Shown: positions 27,264 to 36,812, numbered from the stretch's first letter. The stretch: 64,000 bases of DNA from Haloterrigena turkmenica DSM 5511 (GCF_000025325.1 NC_013743.1:1054001-1118000); one strand, 5' to 3'. The notes: generated by a model not told the origin, from the letters alone. Made by a program: numbers and translations.

Positions 27264-27274
27264 TAATAGACTGA

Positions 27275-29098
27275 ATGAACTGTAATCCAACCGATCCTGT
27301 CGACGGCGTCGATCGACGCTCCGTCCTGGCTGCGGGCGCAGCCGGGCTCTCGCTCTCCCTGAGCGGCTGTGTCGATACGGTCCAACGCGTCGTCGACCAG
27401 GACGGTACCGACCAATTGTCGCTCTCCATCGTGACGGTCCCCGCGGACGCCGACCGGGAAAGCATTCGGATCGCCTATCACCTCGAGTCGCATCTCGAGG
27501 CGATCGGCGTGGACGTGACCCTCAAGGTGCGCTCTCGTACCGACTTCCTCAAAACGGTCCTGATCGACCACGACTTCGATATCTACGTCGGTCAGCATCC
27601 CGCCGATTACGATCCGGACTTCCTCTACGAAGCCCTCCACTCCACGTACGCAAACGAGGCCGGCTGGCAGAACCCCTTCGGGTTCGACAGCATGGCCTTC
27701 GACACCCTCCTGGAGGATCAACGCCGGGCCGACGGTGAGCAGCGCAAGCAACGCTTAGCAAATGTACTGCGCGGAGTTGCAGACGAGAAACCGTTCGATC
27801 CGATCTGTCGTCCCGACGAGATCCGGGTCGCTAACACCACCCGCTTCGACGGTTGGGATCAGGGTCACCTCGCGACGCGACGCGGCTATCTCGGCCTCGA
27901 GCCGGACGCCGGCGTCGAACGATTGAACGCGCTCGTGACCGACGCCAGACCGTCGGTCAACGTCAACCCGATCTCGGCGACGGTCCGGGAACGGGGGACG
28001 GTCGTCGACCTGCTGTACGACTCGCTCGGGACCGTCGTCGACGGCGAGGTCCTGCCGTGGCTCGCGGAGTCGTGGGAGTGGGTGACCGATGCCGAGACCG
28101 ACGAGAAGAAAACCGAAGAGATCGCCGAGCCGACCCGAAACACGACGACGGCGCGGGTTTCGCTCCGAGAGGACTGTCGGTTCCACGACGGCGAACCGGT
28201 TACCGCAGCGGACGTCGAGTTCACCTATCAGTTCTTCCAGGATACCGTGCTCGGTCACGCGACGCCGTCGCCGCCGCCCCGCTATCGCGGTCACGCGAGC
28301 GCGATCGACGATATCGAGATCGAGGACGAGTACACGCTGCGGATCACCGCCGCCGCCGGCACGGACGTCTGTGAACGCGCGTTTACCGCCCCGATCCTCC
28401 CGAAACACGTCTGGCAATCGGAACTCGAGGACCGGCTCGGTAACTCTCAGGAGTTTTCGGCGCCGCAAGGATCCTGGAGTTTGGTCACCAGCGACTCGAT
28501 CGATCCGACCGGGAGCGGTCCCTACCAGTTCAAGAACAACTCCGAACGGGAACACCTCACGCTCGAGCGGTTCGACGATCACTTCACGCTGCGCGAGGAC
28601 GCCGCAGGCGACCACCTCCTCGCTCCACGCGTCGAGGAGCTCCGGTTTATCGTCGATCCCGGCAGCCCGTCCTCCATCTCGCGGGTCGCCAGCGGCAACG
28701 CCGACCTCACCTCGTCGATGCTCGCGGCGTACTCGCTCAGCGACATTCCAGAGGACAACCCCGACGTCGAACGGCTCGAGTCGCCCTCGTGGACGTTTTA
28801 CCACCTCGGGTTCAACACGCGGGCGCCGCCGTGTAGCAACCTCCACTTCCGGCGCGCGATCTGTCGACTGATCGACAAGGAGTGGATCGCGAGCGAAGTC
28901 TTCGGCGGCCACGCGGACCCGCTCGTGGCTCCGGTGACCGAGGAGTGGACGCCCGACGACCTCGCGTGGGACGGTGCGGACCCAGAAACGCCATTTGCCG
29001 GCACCGACGGGACGCTCAACGTCAACGCGGCGCGTAACGCGTTTCAGGCGGCCGGCTACTACACCGACGACGAGAACCGACTACAGGGGCGATACTGA
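27275..29098 (+). CDS. Peptide/nickel-type ABC substrate-binding lipoprotein
   Basis: A 607-residue SBP_bac_5-family binding protein. The N-terminus has a twin-arginine signal ('DRRSVLAAG', RR at 14-15) and a lipobox 'LSGC' (C32), so a Tat-exported lipoprotein is likely. Family segments include 'VSLREDCRFHDGEPVTAADV' and 'FRRAICRLIDKEWI'. The first 220 residues look like a shortened second binding-protein lobe ('RIAYHLESHLEAIGVDVTLK', 'DFDIYVGQHPADYDPDF'). No permease or ATPase gene is adjacent; instead its stop overlaps the start of a PAP2 phosphatase by one base, implying a coupled role. The ligand is unknown. Confidence 0.87.
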   Translation: MNCNPTDPVDGVDRRSVLAAGAAGLSLSLSGCVDTVQRVVDQDGTDQLSLSIVTVPADADRESIRIAYHLESHLEAIGVDVTLKVRSRTDFLKTVLIDHDFDIYVGQHPADYDPDFLYEALHSTYANEAGWQNPFGFDSMAFDTLLEDQRRADGEQRKQRLANVLRGVADEKPFDPICRPDEIRVANTTRFDGWDQGHLATRRGYLGLEPDAGVERLNALVTDARPSVNVNPISATVRERGTVVDLLYDSLGTVVDGEVLPWLAESWEWVTDAETDEKKTEEIAEPTRNTTTARVSLREDCRFHDGEPVTAADVEFTYQFFQDTVLGHATPSPPPRYRGHASAIDDIEIEDEYTLRITAAAGTDVCERAFTAPILPKHVWQSELEDRLGNSQEFSAPQGSWSLVTSDSIDPTGSGPYQFKNNSEREHLTLERFDDHFTLREDAAGDHLLAPRVEELRFIVDPGSPSSISRVASGNADLTSSMLAAYSLSDIPEDNPDVERLESPSWTFYHLGFNTRAPPCSNLHFRRAICRLIDKEWIASEVFGGHADPLVAPVTEEWTPDDLAWDGADPETPFAGTDGTLNVNAARNAFQAAGYYTDDENRLQGRY

Positions 29099-29946
29099 TG
29101 TTAGCCGAGGTGCTGACGCAAGTGGCGATCGTGATCGGGCTCGTGCTCCCGATTGCAACCGGCGTATTTATCGGCCGCAAACGGCTATCGCGGACGGTCT
29201 CAGAGTTTCGGCCGCGGCTTCGGACGTCCGCACCGGTTCTCCTCCTCCTGGGTGCCGTACTGGTTCTCAACCGGTACATGCGCCAAAACGAGACGAACGT
29301 CGGGTTCTACATGACCGAGACGATCCGCTCGATCGAGGGCGAGTTCGTCCTGATCTTTCAGGATATCGCGACCCCGATGCTGACGGAGTACTTCACGGCG
29401 AGCTACATCTACGGCTACACGTTCCTGCTGCTCTTCCCGCCGGTGGCGTACTTCGCGCTCTCGGATACCACGATGTTCCGCCGTCTGCTGACGGCCTACT
29501 CGTTGAACTACGCGCTCGGCGTCGTCCTGTACGTGCTGGTCATCGCGTACGGGCCACGGAACGTCCTCCCCGAGTTCGTCTCCGAGACGATGCTGTACGA
29601 CAACAATCCGAAGTACCAGTACCTCACTGGGGAGGTCAACCGCAACACCAACGTCTTCCCGTCGCTTCACACCTCGCTGTCCGCGACGGTCGGCATCTTC
29701 GCCTACTACACGCGCGAGGAGTACCCGAAGTGGTTCCCCGTCGCCGTCCTCATCGCGATCAGCGTCATCATCTCGACGATGTATCTGGCGATCCACTGGG
29801 CGACCGACGTCTTCTTCGGATTGATCCTCGCGACGGTCTGTGTCACCCTCGCGAACATGCTCGTCGGCCGCTGGTCGCTGGACGACCTCCGCGACCGGCT
29901 GGACGACGACTCGCTGGACGCCGTCCGCGACCAATTGGGACGCTAA
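29098..29946 (+). CDS. PAP2-family membrane phosphatase
   Basis: A 282-residue membrane protein with about six helices. Two PAP2 active-site motifs are visible: 'FPSLHTS' (H191) and 'YLAIHWATDVFFG' (H233, D237). Motif 1 is less clear around 'AYGPRN'. Enzymes of this type remove phosphate from lipid phosphates or transfer inositol-phosphate groups at the membrane. The C-terminus is a charged helix. The ATG shares its A with the TGA of the binding-protein gene, so the two are translated together. Confidence 0.88.
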   Translation: MLAEVLTQVAIVIGLVLPIATGVFIGRKRLSRTVSEFRPRLRTSAPVLLLLGAVLVLNRYMRQNETNVGFYMTETIRSIEGEFVLIFQDIATPMLTEYFTASYIYGYTFLLLFPPVAYFALSDTTMFRRLLTAYSLNYALGVVLYVLVIAYGPRNVLPEFVSETMLYDNNPKYQYLTGEVNRNTNVFPSLHTSLSATVGIFAYYTREEYPKWFPVAVLIAISVIISTMYLAIHWATDVFFGLILATVCVTLANMLVGRWSLDDLRDRLDDDSLDAVRDQLGR

Positions 29947-30224
29947 TTCTGTAGGACGGCCGTCGCCGATACCCGTTCTGTTTGTCGACGAATCGTCACG
30001 GATCGATCGGGCGCACGGCGACCGTGCTAGTGGGATCGAAAAGGACCGTTAAACTGACTGTCCGTGCCTCGAGGGACTGCGCTCAAAGCTGGTGAGACGA
30101 CCGGCGACGGGTTTTCGGGTACGAGTCGACGCGTCGCTGGCAGTGCATAACGGAGTGATCGGCGACGATGCCGATCGACGGCAGAAACGACGTCTCTTCG
30201 TTGCAGTCGTAGTTGCCAGTCGGC
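29947..30224. other. Convergent intergenic gap
   Basis: About 278 bases between the ends of two convergent genes. No gene, repeat or strong hairpin is seen. Confidence 0.5.
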
Positions 30225-30638
30225 TCAGTTGTCCTCGAGCGCGTCGGCGATCCGCTTGAGTGCGCGGGTCTGGTCGCGCATCTCGTCGCGGAGCTGGCGG
30301 ACCTCGCGGACGAGTTCCTCGTTGCCGACGCTCTCTTCCTCGCGACCGCCGGGACCGCCGCCCATGCCGCCGGGGCCGCCGGGACCGCCGCCCATCATTC
30401 CGCCCATCATCTGCGCGAAGGGGTTGCCGCCGCCGCCCATGCCGCCGGGGCCGCCGCCTCCGCCGAACGGGCTCTCGGGGGCCTCGCCCTCACCCTCGCC
30501 CTCTTCGGCGCGTTTCTCGCGGATTTCCTCGACTCGCTCCCGGAAGGACTTCTCCTCGCCCTCGTCGCCGTTGGCGTCGGATTCGTTTTCGTCGGACATA
30601 CCCTCGGATTCAGGACCGCCGCGGAAAAGGATTGCCAT
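30225..30638 (-). CDS. Acidic Gly/Met-rich protein with C-terminal coiled coil
   Basis: 137 residues: an acidic N-terminal third with a charged helix ('SFRERVEEIREKRAEEG'), a low-complexity Gly/Met/Pro centre ('GGMGGGGNPFAQMMGGMM'), and a C-terminal coiled coil ('LVREVRQLRDEMRDQTRALK'). The coil would support oligomerisation. A TATA-like 'CGTTATCC' about 30 bases before the ATG at 30638 supports that start; an ATG 13 codons later (30599) is also possible. It is divergent from the zinc-ribbon gene. The function is unknown. Confidence 0.65.
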   Translation of the reverse strand: MAILFRGGPESEGMSDENESDANGDEGEEKSFRERVEEIREKRAEEGEGEGEAPESPFGGGGGPGGMGGGGNPFAQMMGGMMGGGPGGPGGMGGGPGGREEESVGNEELVREVRQLRDEMRDQTRALKRIADALEDN

Positions 30639-30726
30639 GTTTTCGACTTCGCCTGTATCCGACCGGATAACGGCGTTCGGCTGGTGCGTGCACAAGAGGG
30701 AACCGTTGCAGCGTGGTACGGTCCCT

Positions 30727-31077
30727 ATGTCCTTGGACGACGCCACCGCCGACCGGGATCCGATCGTCAGCGAAGGACGGTACGCGGTCGTCGCCGCTGA
30801 CGACACCGAGTCGGCCGACTACTGGTTCGTCACCGACGACGGCGACCACGCCGTTCCGCTCGAGGACGCGACGCTCCACGACGCCGCGACCGTCCTCTCG
30901 CGGGTTCGAAACATGCGGACCGATCCCGAGGGAACGGGGACGGAAACGGCGTCGGGCGACGGCACGGAACTGACCTGCCACGACTGCGGCGAGACGTGGA
31001 CCTACACCGGGTCGGACGAGCACGCGGCCTGTCCGAACTGCGAGACGGAGGTACCGGTGGAAGGGATCGGTCCCTGA
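30727..31077 (+). CDS. Rubredoxin-like zinc-ribbon protein
   Basis: 116 residues. The N-terminal half is a small domain ('GRYAVVAADDTESADYWFVT', 'DATLHDAATVLSRVRNM'); the C-terminal half is a zinc ribbon 'LTCHDCGETWTYTGSDEHAA' with a second knuckle 'CPNCETEV'. Four cysteines in two CxxC pairs suit a structural zinc or rubredoxin-like iron. The stop at 31077 and ATG at 30727 are clear. No partner gene indicates a role. Confidence 0.72.
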   Translation: MSLDDATADRDPIVSEGRYAVVAADDTESADYWFVTDDGDHAVPLEDATLHDAATVLSRVRNMRTDPEGTGTETASGDGTELTCHDCGETWTYTGSDEHAACPNCETEVPVEGIGP

Positions 31078-31188
31078 CCACGAGTATCAAGGCCGAACGC
31101 TTGTAGCGGGTGTGACCCAACGGACCGTCGTGAGTTCAAAACCGCTGGACGGAACCGCGGTCGTCGCCGCCACTGTCGGTGAGCGACC

Positions 31189-31824
31189 GTGACGCCGGAA
31201 CTGACCAGACGCGAGGCGATAGCCGGCATCGGAGGCGCGGTCGTCGTCGGGAGCGCGGCCGGCCCCGCGAGCGCGTCTGATTCTCCCGCCGACGTGATCG
31301 TCGACCTCGAGCGTGACGGCGATGCCGACTATCCGCGCTGTCTCTACAAACCCGACAGCGACGACGAGTGGAATCCCGTGTTGCCGATCAACATCCACGC
31401 GCAGGACTCGAGCGATGAGGCGGCGCTGTCGACGGTCGAAGACGGTTTTACCGGACTCGAGAACCTCGAGTGGACGCGGGTCTTCCCCGACGCGACCGCA
31501 CGGGCGTGGGACGGCGAGCGCGAAGAACTCATTCCGCCGGATCACTCGTTTCGGCGGCCGCGACTGGGCGACGAGTGGAACCACGTCCACGTCTGGGCGG
31601 TCGACGAGGATCGGGTCGCGATCCACGCCCATCTGGACGTCGTCGACGTCACCGCCTCGCACTTCCACCGGGGCGACCGGTACGGCGACGCGGCCGCGGA
31701 AGCCGCCGCTCACCTCGCCGGTGAGGGCTGGGAGACGGAGACTCCCTACCGCATCGAATACGGCGTCGAGGACGATCGACTCGAGCGTTGGGGCGACACC
31801 GGCGACGTGAAACTGGTCTACTAA
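31189..31824 (+). CDS. Tat-exported protein of unknown function
   Basis: 211 residues beginning with a twin-arginine signal ('LTRREAIAGIGGAVVVGSAA') and an Ala-x-Ala cleavage site ('ASASD'). The mature domain contains 'RCLYKPDSDDEWNPVLPINI', 'GDEWNHVHVWAVDEDRVAIH' and 'DVTASHFHRGDRYGDAA', with several histidines that could bind metal. It starts with GTG at 31189. I do not recognise the family with confidence. It is monocistronic and faces the DUF2797 gene across a 280-base gap that holds nothing recognisable. Confidence 0.68.
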   Translation: MTPELTRREAIAGIGGAVVVGSAAGPASASDSPADVIVDLERDGDADYPRCLYKPDSDDEWNPVLPINIHAQDSSDEAALSTVEDGFTGLENLEWTRVFPDATARAWDGEREELIPPDHSFRRPRLGDEWNHVHVWAVDEDRVAIHAHLDVVDVTASHFHRGDRYGDAAAEAAAHLAGEGWETETPYRIEYGVEDDRLERWGDTGDVKLVY

Positions 31825-32104
31825 AGAGAGCGTCCTCGAGTTCTTCTTCAGCGAGCTACTGACTCAACGTGCAGTGGCGCGCGCTGTCGACCGTGTCCGA
31901 GTGAAACGAGGACCGGGAGACGATATTGCGCGAGGGATGAGCAAATGACCGAACGGGAACGAGCGAATCGGCTGGGGAGGGCGTGGCACTCCCCGTTGCC
32001 ACGAGCAGCAGCGAACTCGAGAGCAGTTTCCTCCGCGGGAGACTCGAGAACGAGCCCGCACACAGTACGCTCGAGAGTCTTCTAAATCAACCCAACCAGA
32101 CCGA

Positions 32105-32860
32105 CTAGCCGAACGAGCCGAGCGAGGACTGCAGGTTCCGGTTCGTCTCACCAACGGTCACGTCGTAGCCCACCAGATCGCGCATGTCGACGGTGTAGGT
32201 CGTCCCGCCGGTCTCGAGCACCAGCAATCGCCCCTTCACGCCGACGACGGTCCCCGAGGCGATAGTCTCGGGGACCGGCTGGGCCTCGAGATCAAACCCG
32301 TAGTCGAAGTCGAACCGGTCGATGACGTCAAACTCGGTAAGCAGGTCGTCCCACGCGGCGTCGTCGACCGTTGCGGCCAGCGAGGCCACCTTCGTCGGCG
32401 TCCGAACGCGGTCGACCAGCCACTCGGCGATCTCGGCCTCGAGTTCGCGGGCGATCCGGCCGTTCGAGACGGTGTGAACGTGGGCCGCGCGGTCGGCGCC
32501 CTGCTCTCGGAGGCGGGTCTCGAGCCGTCTGGACTTCGTGACGCCGACCTTGAACGTGTTCGGGGCGAACGCGGCGATGTAGACGGCGTGCTCCTCGTAG
32601 CAGTCCATCTCGTCTTTCAGACAGGTACCCGTACAGCGGGCGCAGACCCACGTGCTCGTGTGGAACTCGCAGTAGGGGGCCGACGGTCGGTCGCAGGCAA
32701 TGTGATCGCCATCCTCGTCGATCGTTCCGGCGCAGTGGCGCTCGCCGAGCGCGTAGGCGAGGTCGGTCCCGGACTCGAGCGGCCGCCCCTCGATGGCGTC
32801 GCCGTCGCTCACCAGTAGCATCGATCCGCGGCCGCTCGGTTCGTAGCCGACCAGTTGCAC
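32105..32860 (-). CDS. DUF2797-family protein
   Basis: A 251-residue member of DUF2797, a conserved haloarchaeal and actinobacterial family. The signature cysteine block is present: 'RHCAGTIDEDGDHIACDRP', 'PYCEFHTSTWVCARCTGTCL', 'DCYEEHAVYIAAFAPNTFKV' and 'GVTKSRRLETRLREQGA'. The last part resembles a GIY-YIG-like nuclease fold ('AVYIAAF...KVGVTK'). The GTG at 32860 places the family start 'VQLVGYEPSG' at residue 1. The cysteines suggest a metal site. The cellular role is not known. Confidence 0.85.
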   Translation of the reverse strand: MQLVGYEPSGRGSMLLVSDGDAIEGRPLESGTDLAYALGERHCAGTIDEDGDHIACDRPSAPYCEFHTSTWVCARCTGTCLKDEMDCYEEHAVYIAAFAPNTFKVGVTKSRRLETRLREQGADRAAHVHTVSNGRIARELEAEIAEWLVDRVRTPTKVASLAATVDDAAWDDLLTEFDVIDRFDFDYGFDLEAQPVPETIASGTVVGVKGRLLVLETGGTTYTVDMRDLVGYDVTVGETNRNLQSSLGSFG

Positions 32861-33075
32861 GCCCGCGGGTTCGGGCCGGGCGCAAATAGGCGTAGCGCTC
32901 CCGGACTCGAGTGAATCCCGTTCGCGCTCGTCGCCGAGCGAATTTGTCGCTGATCTGTCCCGATGCCGACCGGTCGCGACCGCAGCCGGTGTCGCTCTAT
33001 ACGGGTTCGTGGGACACGCTCTGACTACGTACGGGTACGGCACTGTCCCCTCTCGTTCGAACCACACATACGCTA

Positions 33076-33093
33076 ATTTATACAAAATATATA
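33076..33093 (+). promoter_or_regulatory. TATA region of phoD-like gene
   Basis: An 18-base A/T-only run (with one C) containing two TATA-like cores, centred about 40-50 bases before the ATG at 33132, in otherwise GC-rich DNA. It implies a short leader. Confidence 0.55.
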
Positions 33094-33131
33094 GGCTATT
33101 ACCTTCATTCAATGCGGAATCTATCGCAGTC

Positions 33132-35315
33132 ATGACGGACACACACGCTGATATGCGGGCCGAAACGGCGACGGACAATCGACGGGCGTTTCTGCAGACG
33201 ATCGGACTAGCGGCGACCGCGACCGGACTGATGGGAACCGCGGCGGGGGAATCGGATTCGGACGAGTCGACGACCGACGGAAGCGACGCGGACCTCGTGC
33301 CGATCTCGCACGGTGTCGCGGTCGGCGACGTCACCGCCACGACGGCGGTCGTCTGGGCGCGAGCGGCCGAGGCGGCGACGATCCACGTCGCCTACAGCCC
33401 CGATCAGTCGTTCGACCGCGTCGGATACGATCGGACGACCGTCGACGCCGAGACCGACACGACGGGCCAGCTCCGACTCGAGGGACTCGAGTCGAACACG
33501 CGCTACCGCTACCACGTCTGGGCCACGGCGTCGGAGACCGCCTATCGACCGCTGAACGGTCGAACGGACGGTCCAAAGGGACGCGGTCCCGGAGGGTCGA
33601 ACGGGAAGGACGACCATCCCGGAAAGGGCCGCGGGCCGGAGAAGCGACCGGGCGAGGACGGTCGCGGTAACGACGATCGGATCGCCGACGCGATCCCCGA
33701 GGCGGTCGAAAGCGGGACGTTCGTCACGGCGCCGGCGCCCGACGACGAAGCGGCCGTCTCCTTCGCCTGGAGCGGCGACACGTGGGGGTACGGCGACGAC
33801 CCCGTCGAACCGCCGTTCCCGGGGCTGCGGACGATCGCCGAGCGCGACCCGGACTTCTTCCTCTACCACGGCGACACGATCTACGCCGACGCGCTGACGC
33901 CGGCCGGCAAGGTAACCGAGGACACCCCGATCGACGAGGCCCTCGAGATCTACCGCGGGAAGTACAAGGAGATGCGCGATCCGCCGGCCGAGGTCGCCGA
34001 GCGGACCAACCTACAGGAACTGCTGCAGTCGACGTCGGTCTACACCGTCTGGGACGACCACGAGGTCATCAACAACTTCGCGGGGCCGATCGAGCCGCTG
34101 ATGCCCGAGGGGCGGCGGGCCTTCCGCGAGTACTGGCCGCTGGACCGTGACGACGACGCCGAGCCCGGCGAATCGAACCGGTTCTACGACTCCTTCCGTT
34201 GGGGGAAACACGTCGAACTGTTCCTCATCGACACGCGCCAGTACCGCGATCCGAACGTCGATCTGGACTCGAAGACGCTGCTCGGACGGGAGCAACTCGA
34301 GTGGCTGAAGGGAGCGCTCGCCGACTCCGACGCGACGTGGAAGATCCTCGCCTCGCCGGCCCCGCTCGGCTACCCTTCCGACTCGTGGGCGACCGAGGCG
34401 GACCGGACCGGCTACGAGGCGGAACTGCTCGAGGTCGTCGAACACGTCCAGACGGAGCCGATTTCGAACCTGGTCGTCGTCGCGGGCGACGTCCACAAGT
34501 CGGTCGTGAGCGCGTACGACCCGGACGACGACGGCGAGTTCGAGTTCTTCGAGGCCATCGCCGGGCCGCTGGGCGCACCCGCGGGCGAACCCGACGACCT
34601 CTATCCGGCGCTCAACCCCACGGAGTTCTTCGCGAAGGGCGAGTACCGGAACTTCGCCACCGCCGACGTCGCCGAGTCGGGCGAGACGCTCACGATCGGA
34701 ATCTACGACGAGCACGGGACCGAGCAGTTCACGAAGACGATTCGCACGTCCGATATCGACGCCGCGGCCGACCCCGAGCGGCCGGACCGCATCGAGAGCA
34801 CCTTCGACGAGGACGCCGAGGGCTGGCTCGTCTCCCAGAACGGCGGGAGCAACCGGCCGGTCTACCACGGGACCGGCGGCAACCCCGGCGGCCACATCGG
34901 CGACGCGGAGAACGAGGGCGGCGTCGCCTGGTACTATCAGGCGCCGTTCGAGTACCTCGGCGACCGCGAGGAGTTCTACGGCGGTCGACTCTCGTTCGAC
35001 CTTCGGCAGGAGCTGACCGATCAGCAGTTCGACGCCGAACCCGTCGAGGGCGGCGACGTGCTACTGCAAAGCGGCGACCGCAAGCTCGTCTACGAGTTCC
35101 GCGGCGCCGACGACGACCCCGGCGAGGAGTGGACCTCCTACGAGGTGTCGCTCTCGGCCGACGAGACCTGGATCGATCTGACGAGCCAGGAACCCCTCAC
35201 CACCGAGGAGCGCTTCCGCGAGGTCCTCGCCGATCTCGAGGTGCTGCGCATCCGCGGCGAGTACCGCTCCGGCGACGACACCAGCTACCTCGACAACGTC
35301 GTCCTGACGAAGTAG
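33132..35315 (+). CDS. PhoD-like alkaline phosphatase with C-terminal extension
   Basis: A 727-residue exported phosphodiesterase/phosphatase. It has a twin-arginine signal 'RRAFLQTIG' (RR at 17-18), the PhoD N-terminal beta domain, then the calcineurin-like core with metal motifs 'FFLYHGDTIYAD', 'VWDDHEVINNF' and 'VVVAGDVHKS'. A Gly/Pro/Lys-rich insertion (about 137-175, 'GKGRGPEKRPGEDGRGND') interrupts the N-terminal domain. The last 170 residues ('GGVAWYYQAPFEYLGDREEF', 'SYLDNVVL') form a separate beta-rich, laminin-G-like domain not found in minimal PhoD. It probably releases phosphate outside the cell. A second ATG (33153) is possible. Confidence 0.92.
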   Translation: MTDTHADMRAETATDNRRAFLQTIGLAATATGLMGTAAGESDSDESTTDGSDADLVPISHGVAVGDVTATTAVVWARAAEAATIHVAYSPDQSFDRVGYDRTTVDAETDTTGQLRLEGLESNTRYRYHVWATASETAYRPLNGRTDGPKGRGPGGSNGKDDHPGKGRGPEKRPGEDGRGNDDRIADAIPEAVESGTFVTAPAPDDEAAVSFAWSGDTWGYGDDPVEPPFPGLRTIAERDPDFFLYHGDTIYADALTPAGKVTEDTPIDEALEIYRGKYKEMRDPPAEVAERTNLQELLQSTSVYTVWDDHEVINNFAGPIEPLMPEGRRAFREYWPLDRDDDAEPGESNRFYDSFRWGKHVELFLIDTRQYRDPNVDLDSKTLLGREQLEWLKGALADSDATWKILASPAPLGYPSDSWATEADRTGYEAELLEVVEHVQTEPISNLVVVAGDVHKSVVSAYDPDDDGEFEFFEAIAGPLGAPAGEPDDLYPALNPTEFFAKGEYRNFATADVAESGETLTIGIYDEHGTEQFTKTIRTSDIDAAADPERPDRIESTFDEDAEGWLVSQNGGSNRPVYHGTGGNPGGHIGDAENEGGVAWYYQAPFEYLGDREEFYGGRLSFDLRQELTDQQFDAEPVEGGDVLLQSGDRKLVYEFRGADDDPGEEWTSYEVSLSADETWIDLTSQEPLTTEERFREVLADLEVLRIRGEYRSGDDTSYLDNVVLTK

Positions 35316-35414
35316 GGAACTCGGCCGGCCTCGAGCGGTAGGTTCCTCGACGCGACCGGTGATCAGCCGCGTCGCGAGCGAAGAGCTATCCCGTTCACCC
35401 GCTAACCCACGTCC

Positions 35415-35774
35415 ATGACACTCGAGGGGACGCTCGAGGCGGACGTATCGACGGCCGACGGCGAGTCGCGACCGGAATCGGTCGCGTTCGCGTTCACCGT
35501 GACCAACGCCGGCTCCGAGCCCGTCGAACTGCAGTTCTCGGATATGTGCAAGGCGGAGTTCGTCGTTCGCGACGGCGACCGGGAGGTCTGGCGCTTCACC
35601 GAGGGGCGGATGTTCGCCCAGATGCTCAGTCGGGAAGCGTTCGCGCCCGGCGAGTCGTCGACCTACGAGGCCGAGTGGGAGCGACCGCGGGCGGGCGAGT
35701 ACACCGCGATCGCCGAGTTGCGGGCTCAGGAGGCGTCATGCGAGGCGCAGACGTCGCTCACCGTTCCGGAGTGA
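35415..35774 (+). CDS. BsuPI-like domain protein
   Basis: 119 residues forming a single beta-sandwich of the BsuPI (intracellular proteinase inhibitor) family: 'ESVAFAFTVTNAGSEPVELQ', 'VWRFTEGRMFAQMLSREAFA' and 'APGESSTYEAEWERPRAGEY'. There is no signal peptide, so it is cytoplasmic. The family name comes from a Bacillus protease inhibitor; function in archaea is unproven. It is monocistronic between phoD and cbiX. Confidence 0.82.
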   Translation: MTLEGTLEADVSTADGESRPESVAFAFTVTNAGSEPVELQFSDMCKAEFVVRDGDREVWRFTEGRMFAQMLSREAFAPGESSTYEAEWERPRAGEYTAIAELRAQEASCEAQTSLTVPE

Positions 35775-35880
35775 TCGACCGCGATCTCTCGACGGAGGTT
35801 CTTCTTTCTGAAATCAGTTTTCCCAACTATGCAACTCTCGTTCGCGTTTCGGAGTAGAACTATTGGCCTTCTCCATAGGG

Positions 35881-35888
35881 TATAAATC
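35881..35888 (+). promoter_or_regulatory. TATA box of cbiX
   Basis: 'TATAAATC' is centred about 27 bases before the ATG at 35911, giving a leaderless transcript and fixing that start rather than the in-frame codon at 35863. Confidence 0.65.
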
Positions 35889-35910
35889 GGCTCCGTTCGA
35901 ACGGGCGCCC

Positions 35911-36810
35911 ATGCAAGCGCTGGTCATCGCGGCGCACGGCTCGCACCTGAATCCCGACGCCTCGGACCCCACCTACGCCCACGCGGACACCGTCCGCGAG
36001 ACGGGCGCGTTCGACGAGGTCCGCGAGGCCTTCTGGAAGGAGGAACCGCACTTCCGCGAGGTGATCCGCACCCTCGAGTCCGACGAGGTGTTCGTCGTCC
36101 CGCTGTTCATCAGCGAGGGCTACTTCACCGAACAGGTCATCCCGCGCGAACTCCGCCTCGAGGAGTGGGACCCCGAGAAGTGGGACTCCGACGGCACGAG
36201 CGCCTCGCAGGTGACCCTCGAGGCCGAGGACGTCGGCAAGACGATCCACTACTGCGGCCCCGTCGGGACCCACGACGCGATGACGGACGTGATCGTCCAG
36301 CGCGCCGAGTCCGTCACGGAGGACCCCGACGTCGGCGAGGGCTTCGGCCTCGCGGTCGTCGGCCACGGCACCGAGCGCAACGAAAACTCCGCGAAGGCCG
36401 TCGAGTACCACACCGAGCGCATCCGCGAGATGGACCGCTTCGACGAGGCGAAGGCGCTGTTCATGGACGAGGAGCCCGAGGTCGACGACGTCACCGATTA
36501 CTTCGAGACCGAGGACATCGTCGTCGTCCCGCTGTTTATCGCCGACGGCTACCACACCCAGGAGGACATCCCCGAGGACATGGGGCTGACCGAGGACTAC
36601 CGGCTGGGCTGGGACGTGCCGAGCGAAGTCGACGGCCACCGGATCTGGTACGCCGGCGCCGTCGGCACCGAGGGGCTGATGGCCGACGTCATCTTAGAGC
36701 GCGCGGCCGACGCCGGCGCCGATATCGGCGACGCGGTCGAGTCCGTCCGCGAGGCGACCTGCCTCGAGACCGGTGCCGAGCCCGAACCGAGCGCGGAGCC
36801 GGGTGACTGA
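35911..36810 (+). CDS. cbiX: Sirohydrochlorin cobaltochelatase, two-domain form
   Basis: A 299-residue CbiX-type chelatase that inserts cobalt into sirohydrochlorin in anaerobic-type cobalamin synthesis. Both internal halves have the metal-binding histidine motif, 'AAHGSHLNP' (H9) and 'VGHGTERNE' (H152), and each ends with 'VVPLFI'. The C-terminus is acidic and proline-rich. It is followed after two bases by the DR2241-family gene, a frequent partner. Ferrochelatase use toward siroheme cannot be excluded. Confidence 0.9.
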   Translation: MQALVIAAHGSHLNPDASDPTYAHADTVRETGAFDEVREAFWKEEPHFREVIRTLESDEVFVVPLFISEGYFTEQVIPRELRLEEWDPEKWDSDGTSASQVTLEAEDVGKTIHYCGPVGTHDAMTDVIVQRAESVTEDPDVGEGFGLAVVGHGTERNENSAKAVEYHTERIREMDRFDEAKALFMDEEPEVDDVTDYFETEDIVVVPLFIADGYHTQEDIPEDMGLTEDYRLGWDVPSEVDGHRIWYAGAVGTEGLMADVILERAADAGADIGDAVESVREATCLETGAEPEPSAEPGD

Positions 36811-36812
36811 TC

